This document shows positions 45,491-58,152 of a stretch of DNA of 64,000 nt, piece after piece. Each line of letters begins with the position of its first letter. Position 1 is the stretch's first letter. The translations under genes and the position numbers were made by a program. The notes under the pieces were generated by a model. The model was not told the origin of the DNA. It saw only the letters and a list, made by a program, of their open reading frames with translations, and made no database searches. Location of the stretch: NCBI RefSeq assembly GCF_001411555.2, contig NC_049910.1, positions 35,751,250 to 35,815,249 of the forward strand. Reading direction: 5' to 3'. This DNA is from Juglans regia. Lineage: Eukaryota; Streptophyta; Magnoliopsida; Fagales; Juglandaceae.

Positions 45491-47782
45491 TTTTGAGGTC
45501 ATTCTCCAAATCATAGATTAATCCTATATGGCTGACGTTGGAATGTGCCTTTGCCTGGAAACTTCCTCAAAGCATGCAGAACAAGATTTCGATTATTCCT
45601 ATCCTTTGAATTGCTTTCGAACGTCATATATACTAGCAGTACTTGTCATACTATTATTTTCTAAGGCGTATGCATTCAATTTGGAATTATATATACTAGG
45701 TGTAAATAGGTGACATACCCCCTCGAAGAATTAAAATAGACTCGTTTGAAAGCTGACACGTCTATTTAATTTCGCAACTCTGCTACGTACAAGTAGCATG
45801 TGCAAACGGTGGGTAACCGGCTGTATATGAGGAGCTTACGTGAAAGAAAAAAAAACAAACAAACAAACAGAAGAAAAGTAAAAAGGAAAAAGCTAAGGAA
45901 AAAAAATGCTGGAAGAAAAGGAAAAGAATAAATTTTTCTTCTTCGGGTGAGTAGCAGACTAACGCACAACCAAAGATTCTTGGTACGATGAAGCATTTCT
46001 CCACCAAGAAAAAGAAAAAATTAGGATATGAAAGAAGTCTTAGATTAACTCCCTCAAACTCTAACTTTTACAAATATAAGAAAGTGAGAGGATATGGTCT
46101 GGCCTGCTCAGCTAACAACAAAAATGAAGTAGAATTTCTATCGCCTATTAAGAAATACACGAAATGTCTAAAAGTATTTTTTTTCCCAACCCACCCGATA
46201 GGGAAAACATGGGGTTTAAATTTACAAACAATTAAAACACAATGGCCAATGGGTAGCTTCAAACAAAAACCATTATACCCAGGACTCATCTAAAGTCTAT
46301 CAATATAATATGGTTTTGGGTTGTTGAACTTAAGAGTAGAAAAAGCATTAAGGCCTCATAATGCAAGAGCTCAACTGCACAAATGCCGGATGAGTTTTGC
46401 AAAAGGGACCTTAAATTTGTAGAGAATAATATCTTAAAAACATGAAGTTTTGAGAGTTATAGAGATTGAGATGAAGTCCAAATCCATTAGATATTATAAT
46501 ACTAAAATACTAACAAAATGTTAGGTGGTTAGCTAAAGACTTGTGGAGACGCAGAGCAGCTTCTAGGGAGGGAAGATCTCGAAAGAAGAAGGGAGGAGGG
46601 CTTGTTCGTGGTCTTCAAAGGGAGGGAGTGTTGTTTGTGGGAAGAGTGGTCTTTGAAGGGAGGGTGTGTTGATGGGAAGGCGAGGGGAGGGGACAAAATG
46701 GATCGTTTTCCATTTGATTGAAATAGTGCTGTTTCATTTTCTACGTGGGCACCGACTTCCCAGTGGTTACACACGGCGACTGCAGATAGCTTTTTTCTTA
46801 ATTTCGTTAGGCAAATCTTTTTTCTTTATGGAAATAGACTCATTTAATTAATGAACTGAAGTTACATCTGTTGACTTATCAATACATGAAAAATCCAGAC
46901 TATAAACCAAACTACGCATTAGTTCTGGAGTTTCCTCACACAAATTTCTTTGTGACGGACATTGTTTTAACTTCTAAAAAAACTCTCTCCTAACAAAGAA
47001 AACGTTTTGTAAAACAGAACTTAAAGGCCCCCTCTGTCCTCCCAATAATAAAGAGTACGAGACATTGCTATGGACACCAAATTCAATAGTCTATTTCTAT
47101 TTTACTAATAACTAAAATAGCAAATAAAACTACAAATAAAATACATTAACAACTACAGAGCCCCAAGCATTGGCGTGAGCCCAGACGTCACGCCCACCTC
47201 AAAAAAAAAAAAAAACAAACAAACAAACTTATCTTGGTCCTCGATCGAGATCAGTCATAACAAATATACTCATTTTTTTATTTCTTTTAAAACTTAATAA
47301 TATTTATGAGATCTATTGGTTAATGGCATAAGTAGTTAAGAAAAAAAAAGTGTAGGGAGACTTAAAGGCTACTACTTTTAAGTAAAATTTTTAATTAAAT
47401 TAGATTTATTATTTTTCATATGAGTCTACTTTGAAATAAAAATTAGCAATTAGATGTATTATTTTTCATTCAAGAAGTTTAAGTTAATGACAAGTTTAAT
47501 TAGTTAATTTTCATTTAATTATGAGTGGATGATGTTGTTTCATAAGAATAAAGCTCTATACTTTGATGAAAACAATATGGTATATATATAAATATATATA
47601 TATGGATATCGATTTAGTAGCAGAAACAAGTGGATGACGATCATGTGATTTTATAGCACTAATTGTAATTTGATAATAATATTTAGCATAAAGATAAAAA
47701 TTAGATAGAGATAATGTGCGTAGAGTCACATGTGTTGGGATATGTGATCCGCATGGATTAGTATAAGATGACTAGCTACTTT
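45491..47782. other. Upstream region of the ERF98-like gene, no other gene
   Basis: The first 200 bp left of 45700 should be the promoter (a CGTCA word lies at 45535 on the minus strand). The 101-codon Lys-rich frame at 45988-46293 and G-rich frames near 46530-46770 lack any domain. 46540-46700 is a purine-rich tract with repeated GGAGGG words and a near-duplicate TCTTTGAAGGGAGG / TCTTCAAAGGGAGG. Nothing else is supported. Confidence 0.45.
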
Positions 47783-48235
47783 TGTGATACCTCATATAAT
47801 ATGGATAAAAGTATGTGGTATATAGGATCTCACATTGTTTGTGAATGAGAAGTTCTTGCTCTTTATAAGATTCCAATGGGGCTCCAGTTGAATCATTAAC
47901 TAGTAGTCCTTTTGGAGTATAGATCATGTGGTTTGGACATTCTATTAAGACGTTACAAATAGCATCAGAGACTATCCCAACCAGAAATGTGGGACTGAAG
48001 TCATGCTACCTACAATGAATAGGCTCGACGAGGACGTTGGGAATTTAAGTAGGGTAGATTGTGATACCCCATATCATATGGATAAGGGTACGTATGTGAT
48101 GTATGAGATCTTACATTGCTTAGGAATGAGAAGTTATTGCTCTTTATAAGGTTCTAATAAGGCTCCAATTGTATCATTGACTAGTCCTTTTAGAATATAG
48201 ACCATGTGATTTGGGTCTTCCATTAGGGCGTTACA
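47783..48235 (+). mobile_element. TRIM: miniature LTR retrotransposon
   Basis: The left LTR (47783-47957, 175 bp) and right LTR (48060-48235, 176 bp) both start TGTGATACC and end GTTACA. They share the words AATGAGAAGTT, TTGCTCTTTATAAG and GGCTCCA(G/A)TTG. Flanking 5-mers are both ACTTT (47778-47782 and 48236-48240). The 102-bp middle begins AATAGCATCAGAGAC, a worn Met-tRNA primer site (TGGTATCAGAGC), and ends in the purine-rich AGTAGGGTAGAT before the right LTR. It has all the parts of an LTR element with no coding region, so it depended on another element's enzymes. CTTTATAAG in each LTR may be its TATA box. Confidence 0.92.
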
Positions 48236-48586
48236 ACTTTAATGATTTAATTAGTGGTCATTTTGTTATAAATTAAGCGAGTGTTAGTTTGAAAGGGTAA
48301 TTAATTAATTAAGTGCAGATTTCCCTTAAAAGTTTTATCAATAAAAATACTAGCAAATTAATTGGTTAATTTGTTTTATAAAACGTATATGAGAAAAATA
48401 ATGTCCAATAATATTCCGTTGAAACTGATTTCATTTAGCATCATTTACAAACAAAATTAATTAATTAAAGCAGAGAAATCCCAATTTAATACTTGATTTA
48501 TCTATTAATATATATGTTTTTGCCGCATCGATCGATCCGAACCTCGAAGCTGAGAATTGATCATGATCAGCACTCATTGATGACTT

Positions 48587-48591
<5 letters not shown>

Positions 48592-48629
<38 letters not shown>
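48592..48629. repeat. (TA)n microsatellite
   Basis: About 19 TA units. Similar tracts in the same interval are at 49599-49624 and 50605-50640. Confidence 0.95.
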
Positions 48630-48635
<6 letters not shown>

Positions 48636-49596
48636 GAATGTGTCTATTGCACATTAATGATCTCCACTGTTTATGTAACCCCATATTAATCTTAAACCAG
48701 CTTGATCAAAGATTCAAAAATGACGGCTTAATCTTTGATCTTTCTGCGCCTTGCTCATAAATTATAGAAGTATGTTTATTATTATAGCTCTGTAAAATTT
48801 TGTATCCATAAGTCATAACCTGCAAGTCTCATTAATTCCTAAATTTCTCCAAACAAGAGAAAAAAAAAAGTACCAATATTAAATATTAAACATAAAATAA
48901 CGTACCGTCGTAATTAATTTAGATTGGACAAATGCAAATTATGGTGGGTGAGAATCTAAACCTTTTGGCTTGGCTTAAAATTAAGATAATTAACATGATT
49001 TTAAGGTTCTGATATTATTTTTCCTAATCAATTAATTAAGCATGCATAATATTGAATAAATTGAAATAATATAGTATAATTTTCTAATGGAGGATCACTC
49101 CCACTAATATACAAAATATATCTAGATAGTTTATATAAGAATATAACACTAAAAATTAATTTGATTGATTACTCATGTCATTGTCCTACTGATGAATGCG
49201 CACACATTGATTTTAATAAGAGCTTCCTACCCATGAGAGGTACTACTTGAAGCTAAATTAATGCACTCAATTACCCAGATCCAGTAATACAATCTCGAGC
49301 AAATCCCATAAGAAAAGCGCACTAAGTAGTAGCCATTTTATAAAAAAAAAATCAAGACACTAACAAAAAATGGGAAATAAAGGTCACATTGCATGCTCTT
49401 TTCCATACATATATACACACGTATATAAGTATTATTACATACAGTCGTGTAATGCACAAATACCTTACAGTCATTTAAAAAAAGAGTGTAATCTATTATA
49501 AAAAAAATTATTTTTTTCATATGAATCTCGTACTTATTTATTTATTTTTAAATAATTACACGATGCTTGTTTGTATATTTATGATTGTAACTATTA

Positions 49597-49627
<31 letters not shown>

Positions 49628-50601
49628 GGTGGTTGATGATGGATACTTATGCCCTCAGAATTGACTACTTCAATGATAGTGAAAACTATCGACTGAATTA
49701 GGTTAATGGTCGACAAGAGAATTAGCAAATCATTCTCTTTTTTTTTTTTTCTTTTTTTAATGGATAAAGATGGAGTAGCACTTGATTACACCGGCCATGC
49801 ATCACTTTATAACTAACCAAAAAATATCTATTTTTTAGTATGTTTATATATAATATATATTGGCCGATTATTAATATTTGGTTCCAAAAAGCTTTACTAA
49901 ATCGGATGATGCATGCAAGTTTGTCTTCATCTCCCTTGTTCAAACTTTCTCTCAATAGGAAGAAGATCAAGAATATACGCTAGTATAAAGTAACTTCAAA
50001 GAGATACATGCATGCACTTGCTTTAATGCTTATATATTAATATTTAAGCCACACGTGGGCTATTGATTTTTATATAATTCAAGTAAATTAATGAAATATA
50101 GCCTTTTTTTTTTTTTTTTGGCTTATAAATAAGTTCATGATTCCCGGTATCTTGTAAAGCATAAACCAAATGTCTGTATGCAACATTTAATTAATTTTGA
50201 TGTGAAAACTAGAAATTATATATGAATCTAAAGCTACGTCCATGCACCTAAGTTGAGGTGTGCATACGGATGCATGCACCATGCTCCTAAGCGTTCTATT
50301 CCCTGGTCCCATGCATATATATGGCCAGACAAACAAACAAGCGTGCAAATTAAAAGCTGGAAAACGAAAACCTTGAGTGATTACATCACAAACATGGCGC
50401 AAGTTGCTCGATCTTCACCACCAAATTAAACCGATCGATCGATAGAGAAATGAAAATTGCATAGCAAGTGTTAATTTCTTTCATTCACACGCAAGATAGT
50501 ACTTCATCACATCCATGATCTAATTATATTTTCTAGAGTTGCTAATTGATCATGAATAATTTAGCTAGCTAGCTAGGTTAATTTTGATCTTATATATATG
50601 T

Positions 50602-50604
<3 letters not shown>

Positions 50605-50640
<36 letters not shown>
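50605..50640. repeat. (TA)n microsatellite
   Basis: About 18 units following TTGTG. Confidence 0.95.
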
Positions 50641-50643
<3 letters not shown>

Positions 50644-52984
50644 TGATCTAGAGCTAGCATGCATGGATTTTATTTATTTATTTTTTCTAACAAGTTGATT
50701 TAAAATTTTAAGAGGCTTGAATATGACATTTTTGCATGGAGAGAATTAGTTCACAAACCCTTACAATATTTTACATATTTATCTTATAAACTGAAAATGA
50801 CGCCGATATTGACTGTCAATTATCCCGTGACGTCGGCGGACTTATGCTTAGAGGTTGAAAATAAATATAACTAGGTAGGGTTTGGTCTAAAAATCGAGGC
50901 TAGGAACCAGCCATTTTTTGTGGGTCCTTGTAATTTCAATTTGTATGAGAGAGAGAGAGAGAGAGAGAACAAAAAACGTGGAATCATCGGAAATATATGT
51001 CCATGTACCATGAATCGTTTTGACCTTGAGACCATTTCATGACCAGGAGTACCATGATCATCTGGTCGAGAATTAAATGCCTTGTGGAGGCTATAGATTT
51101 GTTGGACCCACACATGCAATTAATCAACTCATGATGTTCACTCACGTGAGTGGAGTCGAGTAAGTACCTTTTGTTTTTTCTTCTGTTTTCTTAGATTATA
51201 AAGAATAATTTTCTATTAATTAACACAGCACTATTAGGTCAGAAATTATTTTTAATACTTTTTAATTGTAAATTAAAAAGATCCCCATTCTGGGTGTTGT
51301 AATTGTGATCATATATAGGTCATGCACATTACAACAAGTGGTATATATAATGGTAGGTGTGCATACACAAGATACATTAGATTTACATTAACAGCAAACG
51401 TCATCTCTTCCCAGTACTAGACTTCCAGTACATCGAAATGGAATTCAAAACTTTTCAACTATAATTATTTAGCATAAAATTTAAAATTTTTTGACTTGGT
51501 CAATATTATTCTAAAAGTTTTTTTTTTTACTCGAGAGACGATTTTAAAAATCAACCCACCGATAAATTTAGGTTATTACTAGATGACTTATCAAAACACT
51601 CCATATTTTAAACTAAATACTTATATACTATGATCCAATATTGCTTGAGATGAGATGATTGTCAAAATTACAAGATGACGAGGAATATTATTCCTAAGAG
51701 AGTAGCACATGCATGTTTGATTGTGACATTTTAATAAAGGTCCAGATGCAGGCCCTCTTTGAAAGTCCAAACAACTTTAGGATAGAAAGAAAAGTTTGAA
51801 TCGGGAAAGTCCTCCTAAAGGATTTGACTTGCGAGCAAATTACTATAATGTCATGATCATCGATGGATCGAGACATGCAACGCCTCTGTTAATCTAGAAG
51901 CACCTCCAAACTTCCATCCACAAAACAAGATTCAATTCAAGTTTATTCAGGCCACCCAAAATTAAATTATATATTCTAATTTGCCCTTCTTCTGGAATAA
52001 GTTTTATTGACCCGTAACCATGAGAAGATTCAATTCAAGCATGTTTCTGCATGGCATAAACGTGACACAAAGTCTCAGAATCACTTTCGGGTCATCCATG
52101 ATATATAATGTCCCACTGATGAATACCACTTGCTGGCCTATTAATGACATGGGAGGTCCCAGAAGTATACGTGCCATTTATCACCAACATTATCTGGGTT
52201 TTTGCTTTGGTACTATATTACAGACGAGTTATATTCTCCACAGAAAAATCATCATGATCTCCATCCATAGGGCCGGAGAACATGCATGAATCTAATTCAT
52301 AATTTTCTTTTCCTTTGTATCTCTTTTTGCTGATGAATTTTATGATGAAGATTGAAGAAATTTATAGGTCTAACTCATATCATAAAATTGGTTCTTCAAT
52401 AGAGGATCGTTCATTCTTTATAAACATGCTCAAGACCTTGTCCAAGGACAATATGAGATTATTTCTCAACAAAGAAAATTGCAAAGATAGTCTAAATATT
52501 GCTTCTAGTTTCTTTTGAGGCTTGACAATAATCGGCTAGATCACTCTTTCCGGATTCCATGACATTATAAATAAATAATTAACAATGTTAGAAGTTAAAA
52601 GTTTCCTTGCTCGTATGACTTTGAAACTAAGTTATTTTAGAAAATAAAATAATTATTATTATACCAATTAGTTGATTATGATATTAATTGTCATGATTAG
52701 GGGGCACGTATCAACTACATTAATGGTTAAATTAATGTCCTAGAAAAATGACAAAAATCCAATCAGATTCTTGCAACCACTAACATAAACAAAGATTTAC
52801 CTAAACAATGCCATCACCATCCAAATCCACACACAACTTAATTTGGACGCCACCAAAATAGAACATAGGCGGCAATCTACTTATCCTGACAAGCAAAAGA
52901 AGCCATTTCATGATCAAATAAGACCTCACCTCAATATGCCATTTATGTGGGTCCATCCTCCCCGCCATGCTTCATTTGACATGC

Positions 52985-52992
52985 ACACGTGG
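52985..52992. promoter_or_regulatory. ACGT-core (G-box/ABRE-like) site upstream of ERF1B-like gene
   Basis: ACACGTGG contains the CACGTG palindrome bound by bZIP and bHLH factors. It sits just outside the left edge of the duplicated promoter unit, about 560 bp before the start codon. Function is inferred from motif only. Confidence 0.35.
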
Positions 52993-53009
52993 TTTAATCA
53001 CTCCCACCC

Positions 53010-53500
53010 TTATGTGGACCTAAATAGATATTTGAATTAAATTATAATTAGGATCTAAGGACATCCTCCTTCTCCAATAATCTTACTCTCAACTTGATTT
53101 AATTTAATGGTTTCATTTTTTTAATATTTGCCTTTTGATCTTTTTCATTCAAATCCCATCTAGCTTTTCTTTGGGTATATGAAGGGTTAGGCGTCTCAAA
53201 CCTTTGTCATACCGACATAGTTGCCACAAGACCAGCTACAACACCAAAGATATTTATGTGGACCTAAATAGATATTTGCATTAAATTATAATTAGGATAT
53301 AAGGACATCCTCCTCCAATAATCTTACTCTCAACTTGCTTTAATTTAATGGTTTCATTTTTTTAATATTTGCCTTTCGATCTTAGCTGCTTCTTTTTCTT
53401 CATTCAAATCCCCTCTTTTCTTTGGGTATATAAAGGGTTAGGTGTTTCTAACCTTTGTCATACCAACAAAGTTGCCACAAGACCAACTACAACACCAAGA
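53010..53500 (+). repeat. Tandem duplication of the ERF1B-like core promoter and 5' UTR
   Basis: Unit 1 (53010-53250) and unit 2 (53253-53500) share TTATGTGGACCTAAATAGAT, AGGACATCCTCC, CCAATAATCTTACTCTCAAC, TTAATGGTTTCATTTTTTTA, TTTCTTTGGGTATAT and GTTGCCACAAGACCA in the same order, offset about 243 bp. In unit 2 the TATA region is GGGTATATAAAGGG. In unit 1 it is GGGTATATGAAGGG, a one-base change weakening the box. The right unit lies immediately before the coding region and is presumably the active promoter. Confidence 0.92.
53427..53434 (+). promoter_or_regulatory. TATA box of the ERF1B-like gene
   Basis: TATATAAA, 113 bp before the start codon at 53548. Transcription would begin near 53460, giving a 5' UTR of about 90 bases that starts within the duplicated unit. 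Confidence 0.75.
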
Positions 53501-53547
53501 CCACCCAAAAAAACATCGAAATATATCTCCAAACCCTGAATTCCACC

Positions 53548-54240
53548 ATGGAATCCTGCTATTTTCAGCACCCAAATTCAGAATTCTCACAGGAATCGTC
53601 ATCACTTGATGAATCCTTATCATGGGATGAGCTTCTTTTCCACCACAATTCACTTCCCTTCAACCTCAACGACTCCGAAGAAATGCTACTTCTGGATGTC
53701 ATCGCCAAGGGAGCCAAGGAAACATGGGAAACCAATTCCATAGGTGCTGTCAAGGAAGAGGAAGTCACTTCCATTGCAGAAGAAGAACCTTGCAAGAAAG
53801 AGAAGTCCTATAGAGGGGTTCGGAGGCGGCCGTGGGGAAAGTACGCAGCGGAGATAAGAGATTCAACAAGGCGTGGCATCAGGGTATGGCTTGGAACCTT
53901 TGACAGTGCAGAGGCAGCTGCTCTGGCATACGACCAAGCTGCATTTTCAATGAGGGGAGCCTTGGCTGTGCTCAATTTTCCAGTGGAAGTGGTCAGGGAG
54001 TCACTGCAAGGCATGAAGTATGGCTGTGCGGAGGCAGGCTGCTCGCCGGTGGTGGCACTCAAGAGGAAGCATTCCATGAGAAGAAAATCCATGGCTAGGA
54101 AAAGTAAAGGAAAAGAAGAACTAAGGGCACAAAATGTGGTGGTATTTGAGGACTTGGGAGCTGAGTATTTAGATCAACTTCTGAGCTTTAGCCCATCTGA
54201 GAGTAGCTTGAGCCCAGCAGAGAGTGCCAGCCCTCAGTGA
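53548..54240 (+). CDS. ERF1B: ERF1B-like ethylene response factor (AP2/ERF group IX)
   Basis: Intronless, 230 aa. The start is the ATG at 53548 in ACCATGG context. The open frame extends further upstream without an ATG, into the 5' UTR. The N-terminus is acidic, with [14 protein letters not shown] (35-48), a stretch also found in Arabidopsis ERF1. Residues 88-145 are a single AP2/ERF domain ([40 protein letters not shown]) of ERF type. [16 protein letters not shown] (165-180) follows, a basic nuclear-localisation-like segment, then [16 protein letters not shown] (197-212), an EDLL-type activation motif. Domain order and these motifs match ERF1 (ERF1B), the GCC-box activator downstream of EIN3 in ethylene and jasmonate defence signalling. 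Function here is inferred from that similarity. The symbol denotes likeness, not proven orthology. Confidence 0.94.
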   Translation: MESCYFQHPNSEFSQESSSLDESLSWDELLFHHNSLPFNLNDSEEMLLLDVIAKGAKETWETNSIGAVKEEEVTSIAEEEPCKKEKSYRGVRRRPWGKYAAEIRDSTRRGIRVWLGTFDSAEAAALAYDQAAFSMRGALAVLNFPVEVVRESLQGMKYGCAEAGCSPVVALKRKHSMRRKSMARKSKGKEELRAQNVVVFEDLGAEYLDQLLSFSPSESSLSPAESASPQ

Positions 54241-55375
54241 TTTTTCTTCTTTTATTTATTTTTTTATTTTTTTCTTGTACCTTCATTTTCTTGTTATTCT
54301 TTTTTGTTTTCTTTGGTTATATCTCTTCTTCTCCTCTTTCTCCTATCTTCGCTTCATGAGCAAAATCAATTTTGTATAGATTGAGGCGTGTCAACAATCA
54401 TTATGGGGGTTAGATCGGAGTCGTCCTAGTTGTCCCACTCAATCCTGTTGTTTGTAAAGTTGAAAGGATAGGCTTGTTATCAATTGCAAGATCTTCTCTA
54501 CCTCTATTATTGCAGTCTAAAAGTCTGACATGAAGCTCTGTTCATATTTTTTGTTCTTTAAATGTATATAAGTTCTACTTTGCCTTTGTATTTTACAGCT
54601 GGCCAGCTCACATAATCGCCACAAATTGCATTTTTTTCAAAATAAATAAGAAAAGTGAATTGTTACATACATAAAAAAAAAATTATATAAAAATAAATTT
54701 ATAAATTGATATAATTTTATATGATCTATAAAATCTATTTTATACTAAAAATAACTTTATAATCTGACGTATTGCATCAAATTATGTTAATTTGTAGATT
54801 TATTTTTGTGTAATTCTTTTATTACTTAATTATTTCTCATAAAAAAGAAAAAAATATCTAAACAGCATAAAGCATATTTTGTTTCAGGTTCCTGCCAGCA
54901 GTATTTGATATATTAAAAGAACAAGGCATATTCCCTCCCTTTAATTTATGAATAAATATAGATAGAAATCACCATTAAGAGTATTTATTTTGCATACATG
55001 ATGTGACATCATCTAGACTACACATCTTTCCAAATAAACATTGGAAACAATCAACTAAAAGTAGTCACGCAATAAGTGTAAAGTGTATACTACTATAGTG
55101 ATTTTTCACTGGCATTACTCTTAATTTATTAAGCAAATAATTTCTGTTGGTAAGACACCAACAAAGCAAGAAAACTTGTTAAGCATAATGATGCCCTGGA
55201 AAGTGAAATTAACCATGTTTTGGTTATTTCTTTTGCTAAGAGATCTCAATTGTCATAGGCAGCAACTGTTACCGCCCTGTTAACCCAGCATTGTCATTGT
55301 CTATATATAGCTCAATGCCCCCGCTTTCACTGCCTTTTTCTTAATAATTCAGGCATCTACCCATATTGTTCATCC
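54241..55375 (+). other. 3' flank of the ERF1B-like gene and intergenic DNA
   Basis: A T-rich 3' UTR follows the stop, probably to about 54600. AT-rich sequence with no gene continues to 55375. Confidence 0.5.
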
Positions 55376-58025
55376 AATCCTTGGATTTGACAAAAAGCAG
55401 TGTGTCCCACCCACAACAATATCAACCTGTCCACATATGGTATGGCAGTAGGTCCCATAAACCCAAGTTGGGTAATAATTCAGACATAACCCATCGTGTC
55501 GATCTTTGATTTGCCAAAAAAAAAAAAAAATCAGAGAATGTCCCACATATCAAACTTCCATACACGTTAGAGGCATTAGGCCCCCACCAACCCCAACCGG
55601 GAAGTGTTGGTATGCAAAAAGCTCCAACCCTAACTACTAGTTTCTTTATCATGTACCCATGACATTTTGTTTTTCTTTTTTGTGTTCTTCCCAAGTATGT
55701 TTTGTCTCTGGACTTACTGCCCATAAAGCTCCAACCCTAACTATTAGGTTTGGACACAATAGATGACAATGATGTTCATATGCTTTTATGTGACAAAAAT
55801 GCACCTTGACCTATGTATTTCCTGCTTTATAGTGCATAGACCTTTCGATGAGTTATTCATTGTATGTGTTATTTTACTATGATTGAAAAAAATGGTGGAT
55901 TTGGTTAACTCATCTTCTCCAGACTTATATCCTTTAGGGTTTGTGGTTGAGAAGATTCCAAATTCATAGTAAAAAGACTCAACAATTTCAAGGCAATCTC
56001 TGTGGGGGTGAAGAAGGAAATGTGGTGACACAGAAGCTAGTTTGTCATGCCAAAACATGTGGATGAGATGCCAAACTCCATGATGAATTAAAGGGATTTC
56101 TTTTTTTTTTTAAAATTAAGATTTGCATAGAAGGATGTGTCTATTTTACTATGAAAATCCAACAGAAAAGATGAGATAGAAATAAGGAGAATGCTTACAT
56201 ATATATAATTGGAAGTCACCTGTTACGTAATGTAATGCACACATCGATTGTGATTTCAATATATTTTTCGAATGTTCTAACCATCAATCAAGTTCATTCA
56301 ACTTTTCTAAAAGGGGGCCTAATTTGGATACTAAAAATATTTTAGCTATTTTTAAAATACTTCACTATTATTTAATATTTTATTATTAATTTTTATTACT
56401 ATTTATAAAACACCTGAAAATACAATACCCAAAAGTCTCGACCTTTTCTAATAATTCATACCATTGAGTCGATAATTGGATTTGTCAAAAAGCAGACTGT
56501 ACTTCAACACTATCAACCTTCCACGTATGCCGTATGGTATGGCAGTAGGCCCACAAACCCAAGTTGGGTAATAATTCAGACATAATTAACCCATCTGTTA
56601 GTTCCTTGGATTTGACACAAATCATACCCAAAATATCATCAACCTTCCATATATGTTATTGAAAACAAATATATATAAATACACGTCATTTTTTACTATA
56701 TATTACATAATTATATTTTAAAATAAAAAATAATATTATTTTATAAAAATATCTTCACTTTTAAATATATATTATGTAAATAAATATTACTCTATTGAAA
56801 AATGGCAGCAGGCACCCACCAACCCAAGTGGGTAATATTCGTCAACACCGAACAGGTTAGCATCCAGATTTCTTTATGTCCCCTAACAGCATTCCTTCCT
56901 AATTTTTTTTTCTCAATTTTAGTTAAAAAGGATATTCTTTATAATTTTATTCTAAATTTTATTTATCTTTAAAAAATCTTCTAGAAAAGTTTTGAGAGCA
57001 TTTCCTAAATTTTTCCTCAAATCATAGGAAAAATGAGATTATAGGGCACCGATGGAAATGATCTAACATTAAGTTAACCAAACCTAAAAGAGAGTCTCTA
57101 TATTTTATGGGAAAAGCTTCTTTGCTGCCTATGTTTGACCGCCCTAGTTGATCGTTGGTAAAATTATTATTATTTTTATACTTAGTGATTAAGGAAGTAA
57201 TTTTAAGTATGTTGATATAATTTTTTTATTTTTCAAAAATATTTAAATATATTAAAAAAATATGAAAAGAAAAAGGAAAACAAAATGCATCGGCGGCATA
57301 CCCAATGGTAAACGATGGGCGACATAGTAGCCTTACCCATATTTTATTGCATATCAATATTTTATTGCACATAAACTATTAGGTTTTTATACAATTGATG
57401 ACAATTATTTTCATAAGCTCATAAGCGACAATAATAATGCATCTTAATCTATTTATGCCTTGCTTTATATTACATCGAAGGACTATGATTAAAAAAACAA
57501 AGATGAGAAGAACGAGATAGGAACTGTTACCAATGCTGCTATCAAGTAAATCTAAAGCATCATATATATAATTTTTTAGCTTACGTTTCTGTCCATCAAA
57601 TGTAAAGTTTTGATGGCCCATGTAATAAGTAGTTTTCACTAATCCTTTCTTCATGATCATGATGACCACTTCCTTCCCTCTGTTGGTTTAATTGTATGGC
57701 AACTAATATATGCAAGATTTGAGGGCAGCAGAGGGTGATGGGGGCAATTGCAATGCTAGAGGCTTGCAAATGATTATCATATATAGGCATGATGATCGAT
57801 CCTTGAGAGTGATTGTGTGAAAATTGTGGATTTGGTTTAACTCATCCTCTCAAGACTTGTCTCCTTTAGGTAATATGGTTGAGGAGATTGGAGTTCTATT
57901 GCAAATATTCAATAATTTCAAGGTGATCCATGTGGGTGAAGAAGGAAATTAATGTGGAGGCGCACATATATGCAAGTTGGTCATGCCAAAAATGTGGGTC
58001 ATGAGATGCCAAACTCCATGATGTA
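55376..58025. repeat. Old tandem segmental duplication (two diverged units)
   Basis: Unit A (about 55376-56087) and unit B (about 56464-58025) align in order. GGATTTGNCAAAAAGCAG is at 55383 and 56477, and AAACCCAAGTTGGGTAATAATTCAGACATAA near 55457 and 56556. Further right, ACTATTAGGTTT lies near 55740 and 57368, and ATGCCAAACTCCATGATG near 56069 and 58007. Unit B is longer because of AT-rich insertions (about 56660-56800 and 57485-57800). No gene is recognised in either unit. Confidence 0.75.
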
Positions 58026-58152
58026 ACTCTCTTTTATTGAATGAAATGTTTACTTCAATGAAAAGAAAGAAAAAGAAGAAGAAAACCCACTTAATTGTTT
58101 ATGTGCCATAATAATTCTATTTTTTAATCGATCAATAAACTGAAAACTACAC

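Larger units (their letters stand above)
48236..53009. other. Long intergenic stretch between the two ERF genes
   Basis: No gene supported. It contains (TA)n at 48592-48629, 49599-49624 and 50605-50640, a (GA)n tract at 50946-50966, T-runs near 49740 and 50106, and AT-rich sequence throughout. Short frames at 51694-51876, 52020-52289 and 52315-52518 show no family features. The last 200 bp, with an ACACGTGG word at 52985-52992, belong to the distal promoter of the ERF1B-like gene. Confidence 0.5.

Noticed and set aside
45988..46293. 101-codon Lys-rich frame
   Set aside because: No homology signal, paired with an equally long antisense frame, and starts in a poly-A region.
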